In this document: piece after piece, positions 1 through 5,836 of the stretch | How the letters are laid out: each line of letters begins with the position of its first letter | How positions within the stretch are numbered: the stretch's first letter is position 1 | Source of the DNA: CAYUEN01 sp964443745 | GTDB lineage: Bacteria; Campylobacterota; Campylobacteria; Campylobacterales; QNZT01 | Direction of reading: 5' to 3' | Assembly: GCA_964443745.1 (NCBI GenBank) | Contig: CAYUEN010000047.1 | Location: 1 to 10,797, forward strand | DNA length: 10,797 nucleotides | Program-made: the position numbers and the translations under genes | Notes under the pieces: generated by a model | Databases searched by the model: none | Told to the model about the DNA's origin: nothing | The model's input: the letters and a program-made list of their open reading frames with translations, nothing else

Positions 1-44
1 ATAATACTGCACCTTACTGGTGTGGGAATGTAGGTCGCCGCCGG
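1..44 (+). rRNA. rrf: 5S rRNA, 3' end (partial)
   Basis: The first bases read as the 3' third of a bacterial 5S rRNA. CTGCACC (7-13) and GGTGTGG (19-25) pair around a TTACT loop, as in the domain gamma stem. The conserved GTAGGTCGCCGCCGG tail (30-44) follows and would form the 3' side of the closing helix. The 5' part lies outside the window, so an rRNA operon probably ends here. The exact 3' end is estimated from the usual helix I end. Confidence 0.82.
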
Positions 45-87
45 TTCAACAGTATCGTATAATCTTCTCGATACCACAAAATCTACG

Positions 88-116
88 TTCATAAAGCCCT
101 CAACTTATGGTATAAT
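88..116 (+). promoter_or_regulatory. Sigma-70-type promoter for the aspartoacylase gene
   Basis: A perfect -10 box TATAAT (111-116) lies 17 bases downstream of TTCATA (88-93), a 4 of 6 match to TTGACA. The -10 is preceded by TATGG. Transcription would begin near base 123, leaving a leader of about 20 bases with an AGGA ribosome site (132-135) nine bases before the ATG at 145. A second TATAAT at 58-63 has no matching -35 box. Confidence 0.6.
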
Positions 117-144
117 CCACTTTTATCAATCAGGACCAATCACC

Positions 145-1032
145 ATGAGAGAAAAGATCAAACGTGTCGCCATTACAGGTGGTACACATGGAAACGAATT
201 TACCGGTGTCTATCTTATCAAGAAGTGGCAACAGCATCCAAATCTTATTCAGCGATCCACTTTTGAAACGATAGCGCTTCAGACGAATGTGGAAGCTTTT
301 AAACAGGTACGAAGATATATAGACAGAGATCTCAATCGTGCGTTCAAAAGCGATGATTTGTACAACGACGAATTGACACGACATGAAGATCTTCTGGCAA
401 AAGAAATAAACACTCTTTTAGGTCCAAAAGGAGAGTCTTCGAAAAATGTCGATTTCATAGTAGATCTTCATACTACGACGGCAAATATGGGACAATCTAT
501 CGTATTGAGCAACGAAAGCGAGTTGACATTACAGATTGTTTCCTATCTTGCTAGTAAAGAGCCCGATTTGAAAGTCTATAGATGGAAGGGTGACGAAGAA
601 GACGCTTTTGTTGATTCGATCGCAAACCATGGATTTGCGATCGAAGTAGGACCTGTTCCTCAGGGAGTGCTGCGTGCAGATAAATTTCTACAGACTGAAA
701 ACCTCGTATATCATATTCTCGATTATCTTGACCGTTACAATGAAGGAGACGTGCAGTTTAGCGATACCCTTGAAATCTACGATCATATATGTTTGGTAGA
801 TTATCCCAGAGATACAGAAGGTGATATTCTCGCTATGGTCCATCCGGAACGTCAGGATAGGGATTTTGATCTCATTAAACCGGGAGATCCACTGTTTTTA
901 ACGCTTGATGGTGAGACAATCGTTTATGAGAGAGAGAAACCGCTTCATGGTTTGTTTATCAATGAAGCGGCATATTACGAAAAGGGTTTCGCTCTCTGTC
1001 TAGCGGAAAAACGAATCGTCTCTTTGAAGTAA
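145..1032 (+). CDS. Aspartoacylase / AstE-family zinc amidohydrolase
   Basis: This 295-residue protein belongs to the aspartoacylase/succinylglutamate desuccinylase family, zinc enzymes of the carboxypeptidase fold that cleave an N-acyl group from an amino acid, classically N-acetyl-L-aspartate to acetate and aspartate. The signature GGTHGNE is at 12-18, giving His15 and Glu18 as zinc ligands. The third ligand, His109, sits in VDLHTTT. RDLNRAF (61-67) is the substrate-carboxylate motif, and IEVGPVPQGVLRAD (166-179) carries the likely catalytic Glu167. Length is close to human ASPA (about 310). The ATG is preceded by AGGA at a good distance. No signal peptide is seen, so it is cytoplasmic. It stands alone after the 5S gene and converges on the chemoreceptor gene with 10 bases between stops. 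The physiological substrate (acetyl-aspartate or another acyl-amino acid) cannot be told from sequence. Confidence 0.88.
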   Translation: MREKIKRVAITGGTHGNEFTGVYLIKKWQQHPNLIQRSTFETIALQTNVEAFKQVRRYIDRDLNRAFKSDDLYNDELTRHEDLLAKEINTLLGPKGESSKNVDFIVDLHTTTANMGQSIVLSNESELTLQIVSYLASKEPDLKVYRWKGDEEDAFVDSIANHGFAIEVGPVPQGVLRADKFLQTENLVYHILDYLDRYNEGDVQFSDTLEIYDHICLVDYPRDTEGDILAMVHPERQDRDFDLIKPGDPLFLTLDGETIVYEREKPLHGLFINEAAYYEKGFALCLAEKRIVSLK

Positions 1033-1042
1033 CTGTAGCAAA

Positions 1043-2485
1043 TCAAACGGTTACCGGTTTATCTTTCATCTCTTTGACGGTTTCATCTATATAGTGAAAG
1101 AGTGCTTCGCTATGTTTTTCAGCTTCCTCGAATATCTTGATGATTTTGTCATGGTTGCCTTTGTTTGCCAGGCAAGCTCCGTCATGAACGCAATTTAGAT
1201 TACTGGCGACAAGTTTGTGTAATTCTCTGTGATGTTCCACGATTTTTGGAAAATATTGGGATTTTCCAAAGAGTTTTTGTCCCTCGTCTTTAAGCCATTT
1301 TCCAAAATTACATCGCGTCTCGTCCGCGAAATCATTCGGATTTACCTTTCCGTTGGCGACACTGGAGTATGCACGATTCTTGAAATAGATATGGTCGATT
1401 TTCATCAGTGTAGTCAGTAGTTTGAAATAGCTGTAGTTGGCTTCGGTCGTCGCTTCCGTGATTTCATTATCGAGTACCTGCAGGGTCGTATCGAAATTGT
1501 TGATCGTGTTTTGGGCATTGACAGAAAGAGTGTTCATTTTTTCCGAATTGGTTTGGATTTCGCTCGATTGTTGCTGAAGCGCCTGAATGGTCAACGAGAT
1601 TTCGGATGTGGCTTTTTGTGTATTTTCAGCCAATTTTCGCACTTCATCCGCAACGACGGCGAAACCGCGACCATGTTCTCCTGCACGTGCGGCTTCGATT
1701 GCCGCATTGAGTGCGAGAAGATTGGTTTGGTCGGCGATATCTTTGATCAGATTGACAACGGAAGTGATCGTTCCAACATTTTCGTTCAATGTTTCAATCG
1801 CATGGGTATTTTCCATTATCATCTCGTTGAGACTATCCAATTCGTTGCATACACTCTTTATTTCGCTTGAAGTCTGTTTGGAGTTGTCGGAAACTTTACG
1901 TAACTCTTCCGAAATATCCCCTGAAATATGGTTGGCTATTTTGAGATCTTCGGTGATGGTGTCGAGCCCTCCTTTGATACCGTTGCCGATTCTGCTGAAT
2001 CTGGATGTCAGGCGGCCGCGTATCTGGTCGTTGATGTTGTTTCTCATAATGTTGACGGCTTGTTCGATAGCTCTTGAAGTGATGTTGAATTCATTGTGCA
2101 ATCCTTCCGGAAACGTGCTTCTGTAAAGTTTGCCTTGATTGATTTCTCGAATGGTATTTCGGGTCTCTCTGAGCAGTACTTCCGTCTGATCAAGCATGTC
2201 GTTGATCGCCCATGCGATTTTTCCGGCGATGGATCGGTCGTCGGTCACCGCGATACGGTTGGAGAGTTTTCCTCCAGCCGCTTCCAAAGCCACATGATAG
2301 ATTTGTCCCAAAATATCTTCGTCGTTTGATGTTTTCGCTTTGTTGGGAATAATTGCAGAAAGAAGTGCCATAAAGATCGCGACACCTCCCAACAAATACT
2401 CACTTTTATAGAAAAGATAGATGGAAAGAGACAGGATCGTGACAAAAAGAAGTGTAAAGCCGATGTTTTCGAATTTTGTTTTCAT
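1043..2485 (-). CDS. Methyl-accepting chemotaxis protein with CZB domain (CetA-like)
   Basis: This is a 480-residue inner-membrane transducer. Two hydrophobic helices (about 8-26 and 30-47) are separated by only a few residues, so there is no periplasmic ligand domain. A HAMP-like linker covers about 55-150. The kinase-control hairpin has its conserved tip at about 247-290, including DQTNLLALNAAIEAARAGE. The C-terminal region (about 357-425) matches a chemoreceptor zinc-binding (CZB) domain: His365 in KIDHIYFKN, Cys392 in CNFGKWL, and His419 and His423 in HHRELH. CZB domains bind zinc and in some bacteria sense hypochlorous acid or zinc. The gene overlaps the upstream PAS gene by ATGA, and GGGAG eight bases upstream serves as its ribosome site. 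The layout matches CetA of Campylobacter energy taxis, where the separate PAS protein supplies the redox signal. Family and topology are secure; the CetA role is inferred. Confidence 0.9.
   Translation of the reverse strand: MKTKFENIGFTLLFVTILSLSIYLFYKSEYLLGGVAIFMALLSAIIPNKAKTSNDEDILGQIYHVALEAAGGKLSNRIAVTDDRSIAGKIAWAINDMLDQTEVLLRETRNTIREINQGKLYRSTFPEGLHNEFNITSRAIEQAVNIMRNNINDQIRGRLTSRFSRIGNGIKGGLDTITEDLKIANHISGDISEELRKVSDNSKQTSSEIKSVCNELDSLNEMIMENTHAIETLNENVGTITSVVNLIKDIADQTNLLALNAAIEAARAGEHGRGFAVVADEVRKLAENTQKATSEISLTIQALQQQSSEIQTNSEKMNTLSVNAQNTINNFDTTLQVLDNEITEATTEANYSYFKLLTTLMKIDHIYFKNRAYSSVANGKVNPNDFADETRCNFGKWLKDEGQKLFGKSQYFPKIVEHHRELHKLVASNLNCVHDGACLANKGNHDKIIKIFEEAEKHSEALFHYIDETVKEMKDKPVTV
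1045..1060. terminator. Weak stem-loop between convergent genes
   Basis: AAACGG (1045-1050) can pair with CCGTTT contained in CCGGTTT (1054-1060) if one G is bulged, around a TTA loop. On the + strand it is followed by ATCTTT. It lies just after the aspartoacylase stop and inside the last codons of the chemoreceptor gene. It could act as a poor bidirectional terminator, but the stem is short and no real T-run follows. Confidence 0.22.
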
Positions 2486-3030
2486 GCGATAGCTCCCATT
2501 TGGAGTTCGTGTACAAATTTTTCGTATGTGGTTTTGTTGTCTTCAAGATACTCGTTCAACAGTTTTTCGGAAGCTTTCATCCCCCCTCTGTTTTCCGCAT
2601 CGTTGAGCAGCTTATAGATTCCGGTGATTTCTTCAACGGCGTGGGTAGAGGGTTTTCTTCTGACGGATGTATATCCGATGATACTACCTTTCGTATCCAG
2701 ATCAGGGGTAATATAGGCGAATACCCAATAGTAACCTCCATCTTTGGAAAGATTCTTGACGAATCCGAAAAACTCTTTTTTCTGCTGTATCAGATCCCAT
2801 GCGAGTTTGAAGGCGATGCGGGGCATGAATGGATGACGGATGAGATTGTGATTGGCACCTATGATTTCCTCTTTGGAGTAGCCACTTATTTCTACAAAGA
2901 TACGGTTTCCATAGGTTATGATTCCTTTGGTGTCTGTTTTGGAGACGATGAAGTCGTTCTCGTTCAACACATGTTCATGATCGGTGATGTTTTTTGGTGC
3001 ATCGTTTTTGGTCAATCTTTTATGTCCCAT
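2482..3030 (-). CDS. Aer/CetB-type PAS sensor protein
   Basis: This 182-residue soluble protein is essentially one PAS domain (about 20-127) followed by a helical tail of about 50 residues. The PAS core carries the pattern of redox-taxis sensors of the Aer/CetB group: GIITYGNRIFVEISGYS (36-52), NLIRHPFMP (62-70), FGFVKNLSKDGGYYWV (88-103) and GYTSVRRKP (119-127). That group binds FAD and reports redox or electron-transport state. There is no transmembrane segment and no signalling domain of its own, so it must act through a partner. The transducer gene starts within its stop codon (ATGA overlap), which strongly suggests a co-translated receptor pair as in CetA/CetB. The usual Asp after RHP in Aer is Phe here, and the Trp common before the TGIVKN-like stretch is Phe. 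The ATG at 3030 has AAGGTAG upstream. Flavin binding is inferred. Confidence 0.85.
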   Translation of the reverse strand: MGHKRLTKNDAPKNITDHEHVLNENDFIVSKTDTKGIITYGNRIFVEISGYSKEEIIGANHNLIRHPFMPRIAFKLAWDLIQQKKEFFGFVKNLSKDGGYYWVFAYITPDLDTKGSIIGYTSVRRKPSTHAVEEITGIYKLLNDAENRGGMKASEKLLNEYLEDNKTTYEKFVHELQMGAIA

Positions 3031-3057
3031 ATGCTACCTTTAGAGGTGAGATACCAC

Positions 3058-3084
3058 AAAATCGGCATTTAGAGGAATAGTTTG
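3058..3084 (-). promoter_or_regulatory. Possible sigma-28-like promoter for the PAS-MCP pair
   Basis: On the - strand GCCGATTTT (3058-3066) resembles the flagellar sigma-28 -10 element GCCGATAA. Ten bases upstream, CAAACTAT (3077-3084) matches TAAAGTTT at 5 of 8 positions. A flagellar sigma factor would suit a chemotaxis operon. The spacing is one base short of the enteric consensus and the -35 is weak. The whole space between the two divergent genes is only 51 bases, so the -35 overlaps the DUF523 start. Confidence 0.3.
3071..3076 (+). promoter_or_regulatory. Ribosome binding site selecting the TTG start of the DUF523 gene
   Basis: AGAGGA lies five bases before TTG at 3082. No ATG or GTG in frame precedes the conserved N-terminal strand of the protein, so this site decides the start. 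Confidence 0.55.
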
Positions 3085-3576
3085 AGGACAAAAAGAAAGG
3101 TCTTGGTAAGCAGCTGCCTTTTGGGGGAGCGTGTTCGGTATGACGGAGTCGTCAAAAAGACCGATAGCCTGTTGAGAGAACTGTTTTTAAGAGGAGAAGT
3201 CATACCGGTTTGCCCCGAAGTGGACGGCGGATTGGGTGTTCCCAGGCCGCCGTCGGAGATACTCTCCGGCGAGGGTGAAGATGTGCTGGAGGGAAGGAGC
3301 CGGATTCTCAACAGTGTCGGCGAGGATGTGACGGAGGCTTTCGTTCGCGGCGCATATCGTGCGCTGCAGCTATGCAGGCAGTATCGTATAAAGGTGGCGA
3401 TTCTCAAATCGAAAAGCCCCTCTTGTTCTCGCGAGAAGATCTACGACGGTTCGTTTTCGCGCAGGCTCAAAGAGGGCAGAGGGGTGACGGTCGCTTTGCT
3501 GGAAAGAGAGGGTATCGTCGTTTTCGACGAAACGCAGATCGAAGCGGCGCTTCTCAAAGCGGGGATTCGTTTTTGA
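3082..3576 (+). CDS. DUF523 family protein (TTG start)
   Basis: This 164-residue soluble protein has the conserved features of the DUF523 family, whose biochemical role is not established to my knowledge. They are VSSCLLGERVRYDG (about 9-22), VCPEVDGGLGVPRPPSEI (about 43-60), GEDVTEAFVRGA (about 80-91) and LKSKSPSCSREKIYDGSFS (about 107-125). Cys12, Cys44 and Cys114 are the family cysteines and could bind a metal or cluster. Length is slightly above the usual 140-150. The start is TTG at 3082, supported by AGAGGA five bases upstream; a TTG at 3103 would cut the conserved N-terminus. The gene is divergent from the PAS-MCP pair. Its last 23 bases overlap, tail to tail, the last gene of the molybdoenzyme operon. 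Confidence 0.85.
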   Translation: MRTKRKVLVSSCLLGERVRYDGVVKKTDSLLRELFLRGEVIPVCPEVDGGLGVPRPPSEILSGEGEDVLEGRSRILNSVGEDVTEAFVRGAYRALQLCRQYRIKVAILKSKSPSCSREKIYDGSFSRRLKEGRGVTVALLEREGIVVFDETQIEAALLKAGIRF

Positions 3577-4018
3577 TCTCGTCCAGAATCCGATCGAGCG
3601 CGGCTTTGAGTTGATGCGCTTTGCGTTTTCTGGTTTCGAAAAAAGGTCGGGATCGACCGAACGTATCGCTCAGTTCGTCGTAGACGGCGAGTTTCAGATC
3701 GATATGGTTTTTGACGAGATCGAAAAGATTCTCCATCTCCTTTGCGTCATGAACGCTTCCGAGCAGATCTTTGAGCATCCTCTCTCTCGGTTTGAGCGCG
3801 ATCATCTCTCCGAACGATCGTCCGATTTCCCGAATGTCCTTTTTTGAAAAGTAGACTCCGCATTTGGCGGGAGCCATCATCTTGAGCGTCAATTCCCTGA
3901 CGAAGTCGGGATACTCCTCTTGGGGTGCCTCTTCGGTGTCGCATTCGAACGCACATTCGGCGCGCTTTGAATCTGCGAGGTTTTCGAATTCTTCTCTAAG
4001 ATTGTCAAATTTATGCAT
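3554..4018 (-). CDS. Orphan 154-residue protein, last gene of the molybdoenzyme operon
   Basis: I do not recognise this family. The product is 154 residues, charged, predicted mostly helical, with no signal peptide or membrane segment. The N-terminal third is acidic with Cys22 and Cys26 (ECAFECDTEE). A likely conserved core follows at about 44-75 (LKMMAPAKCGVYFSKKDIRE and on), including Cys53. The last third is basic and helical (about 120-148). The frame is open up to 4072, but I chose ATG at 4018: it overlaps the stop of the preceding gene (ATGCATAA) and has GTGGAG five bases upstream, while the longer form would lie wholly inside the preceding gene. Its place after a chaperone, an iron-sulfur protein and an AroE-like protein suggests an accessory role in enzyme assembly or electron delivery; this is guilt by association only. 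Confidence 0.72.
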   Translation of the reverse strand: MHKFDNLREEFENLADSKRAECAFECDTEEAPQEEYPDFVRELTLKMMAPAKCGVYFSKKDIREIGRSFGEMIALKPRERMLKDLLGSVHDAKEMENLFDLVKNHIDLKLAVYDELSDTFGRSRPFFETRKRKAHQLKAALDRILDEIKNESPL

Positions 4019-4775
4019 GTTTTCTCCACTTTTTCGTTTTTGTTCGGGCGATTTCGGCAAAGATTTCGTCAAATCGGATCCATTCTACATCACCCTTTCG
4101 ATACAGATCGCAAGGATGGTCTCTCAATGTCACGACAAGATGTACATCTTCCCAATATTGCGGTTTGTAGGCGCACAAAGCGTCTATGACGATATCGACA
4201 TCCGATAGTATCGCCTCTTTGTTCCGTATCCTTCCAATATCCGTCGGTACCCGTTTTTCGACGATACGATCGAGTTCGGCCACTTTTTCGACGATCGGAT
4301 CCATCAAGACGATCGTATCGGGATTTTCGTTTCTCAAATGCCACAGAAGCGTTTTGGATAGCGGTGTGGCGCCGACGATCGCGACCCGTTTCCCTTCGAT
4401 CGGCGCACGTGAGGCGATAAGCTTCGCGGCGACTCGTCCGAATGTCAAATCGGCGACGTATTCCCCTTCTTCGATCATGATCGAATCGATCGCTCCGCAA
4501 CTTCGCGCTTCCACGCTCATATCATCCAGCAGTCCGGGAAGGAGTTCCCAAAAGGGTTGCGCGAAATAGGCGCCTTGGATTTTGGAGTGTTTGAAGTTTT
4601 GTATGAAAAAGGGGAGATCCTCCTCTTTGATATTGATCCCCATCATCTTTTTGTTGAGATTTTCCTCTTTGAAGTGGCGATTGAAAAGCTCGTCTCTTCC
4701 TTCTTCGATCGCGTTGGGACCGACATAGACGAACAGTTGCGTCTCTTTGTCGATTTTCTCTATCGGATACCCCAT
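4011..4775 (-). CDS. Degenerate shikimate-dehydrogenase (AroE)-like protein
   Basis: This 254-residue cytoplasmic protein follows the AroE pattern along its length. It shows GINIKEEDLPFFIQNF (46-61), then KIQGAYFAQPFWELLPGLLD (65-84) where AroE has GANVTVPFKE, then MSVEARSCGAIDSI (86-99) where AroE has LTERAALAGAVNTL, then a Rossmann strand-loop KRVAIVGATPLSKTLL (129-144). The catalytic Lys of AroE (PFKE) is Trp76 here (PFWE), and the catalytic Asp (NTDG) is Phe112 (LTFG). The N-terminal shikimate-binding SxS motif and the GAGGA nucleotide loop are also not conserved. Normal shikimate dehydrogenase activity is therefore unlikely; a binding or scaffold role, or another oxidoreductase reaction, is possible. 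The start is the ATG at 4775, preceded by GAGGAGGAGG; the longer open frame to 4856 runs inside the ferredoxin gene. It overlaps that gene by 16 bases and the next by 8. Homology rests on alignment by eye. Confidence 0.7.
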   Translation of the reverse strand: MGYPIEKIDKETQLFVYVGPNAIEEGRDELFNRHFKEENLNKKMMGINIKEEDLPFFIQNFKHSKIQGAYFAQPFWELLPGLLDDMSVEARSCGAIDSIMIEEGEYVADLTFGRVAAKLIASRAPIEGKRVAIVGATPLSKTLLWHLRNENPDTIVLMDPIVEKVAELDRIVEKRVPTDIGRIRNKEAILSDVDIVIDALCAYKPQYWEDVHLVVTLRDHPCDLYRKGDVEWIRFDEIFAEIARTKTKKWRKHA

Positions 4776-5836
4776 AAGCTTCTGGCCTCCTCCTCTTCGA
4801 TTTTGCAGCGGGGGCAGAGTGTTTCTCCCCCCAAATAGGTAAAATAGTTCGCGCATTCGTCACAACGCATCTTTTCGAATCGTTTCAACTCCGTGATTTC
4901 CGGTTCGAAAAAGTTTTTGACGGAGATGCTCTCAAAGTGTATCGCATCAGGTTCGCAGACGTCATGACAGAGTCGGCATTTGACGCAAGAGAGGGTATCG
5001 AAAAGAATTTTCGTCCCTTTGGGGTTGCTCTGAAGCGCTCCTGTGGGGCAAATACGGTAGCAGAGCGAACAGTTATCGCAATTTTCGTCGATACGCTTGC
5101 GGGAGATGAAAGAGAGTTCATCCGGTTCGAAAATGCGATACGCTTGCGGTCTTTGTACTCTTTTTAACGCCATGAAAAGAAGTTTACGCTTGTTTGGCAC
5201 CGCCTTTTGGCGGATGTTGGCGGTATCGGTCGTGGTGATGGCATCTCTTTTGTCTATTTCCTCCACCCTCTTTTCGAATTCCGCTTTGGTGCGTACGGCA
5301 CCTTTGAGGCTGAAACGCTCCAAAAAGGCACGTCTATCGACTTTTTGCTGCGGAACCTCTTGTGTATAGCCGATCTCCTCTGCCTCGAGTCGTTTGTCGC
5401 TCCCAAACGCCATAAGGAGCGTATTGGCTTCGTCGATATGGCTTCGGATGGTATCGTAGAGCGGATTCGCGATTTCGCAGGTGCCACAGTGGCCCGTATC
5501 GAGGATCGTCCGCTCTCCCATTATCGCCATCGAGACCAGATGTTCGACACTCAAAGAGGCAAGACACGGAAGATTCTTGCGGCAACTGAGCAAAGACTCT
5601 CCCTTTTCCAAAAAAGAGAAGACGAAATCGATCGTATTGAAATGTGGCAACGATATCGCCTCCGTAGGGCATACGCCCATACATCCGCCGCAGTCGGTAC
5701 ACCGATCTTGTACCTTCGGAATGTTTTCGACGAACAAGATAGCTTCTTCAGGGCAACTTTCGGCACAAAGATCGCAGCCGGAATTTTTGCTGTATACCCT
5801 CACGCAGTTTCCGGGATCGATTCGGAGTTTAGGCAT
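4760..5836 (-). CDS. Multi-cluster [4Fe-4S] ferredoxin-like protein with C-terminal Cys4 ribbon
   Basis: This 358-residue cytoplasmic iron-sulfur protein has 20 cysteines in five groups of four. The N-terminal di-cluster ferredoxin uses Cys11/21/24/28 and Cys46/49/52/56 (CTDCGGCMGVCP). A central domain has Cys85, Cys91, Cys117 and Cys120 (SCRKNLPC ... GHCGTC). After a basic linker (about 160-235) comes a second di-cluster ferredoxin with Cys253/256/259/263 and Cys284/287/290/294. A CxxC-x12-CxxC zinc-ribbon or rubredoxin-like knuckle (325-344) ends the protein. It has no N-terminal signal; the RRAFL string at 168-172 resembles a Tat motif but is internal. The start overlaps the TorD gene stop by 8 bases and has no good ribosome site, so translation is probably coupled. 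It may feed electrons to, or help load cofactors into, the molybdoenzyme; this is inferred from position. The fold assignment is secure, the role is not. Confidence 0.85.
   Translation of the reverse strand: MPKLRIDPGNCVRVYSKNSGCDLCAESCPEEAILFVENIPKVQDRCTDCGGCMGVCPTEAISLPHFNTIDFVFSFLEKGESLLSCRKNLPCLASLSVEHLVSMAIMGERTILDTGHCGTCEIANPLYDTIRSHIDEANTLLMAFGSDKRLEAEEIGYTQEVPQQKVDRRAFLERFSLKGAVRTKAEFEKRVEEIDKRDAITTTDTANIRQKAVPNKRKLLFMALKRVQRPQAYRIFEPDELSFISRKRIDENCDNCSLCYRICPTGALQSNPKGTKILFDTLSCVKCRLCHDVCEPDAIHFESISVKNFFEPEITELKRFEKMRCDECANYFTYLGGETLCPRCKIEEEEARSLWGIR
4786..4795 (-). promoter_or_regulatory. Strong ribosome site deciding the AroE-like start
   Basis: GAGGAGGAGG on the - strand lies ten bases before the ATG at 4775, inside the end of the ferredoxin gene. 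No comparable site precedes the upstream in-frame ATG at 4856. This supports the 254-residue form. Confidence 0.6.

Noticed and set aside
52..74. Hairpin GTATCG/CGATAC after the 5S gene as rRNA terminator
   Set aside because: The stem has only six pairs, the loop is 11 bases and no T-run follows, so it does not look like an intrinsic terminator.
2476..3072. 198-codon + strand frame opposite the PAS gene
   Set aside because: Antisense to a clear PAS domain, Phe/Cys-rich nonsense-like composition and no ribosome site fit.
4019..4072. 18-residue N-terminal extension of the orphan protein
   Set aside because: It lies inside the preceding gene. The ATG at 4018 has GTGGAG five bases upstream and a classic stop-start overlap.
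4776..4856. 27-residue N-terminal extension of the AroE-like protein
   Set aside because: It would sit entirely inside the ferredoxin gene and lacks a ribosome site. The ATG at 4775 has GAGGAGGAGG at a usable distance.
5317..5335. Tat signal in the ferredoxin-like protein (RRAFL)
   Set aside because: The motif is at residues 168-172, far from the N-terminus, and no hydrophobic segment follows, so it cannot direct export in the normal way.
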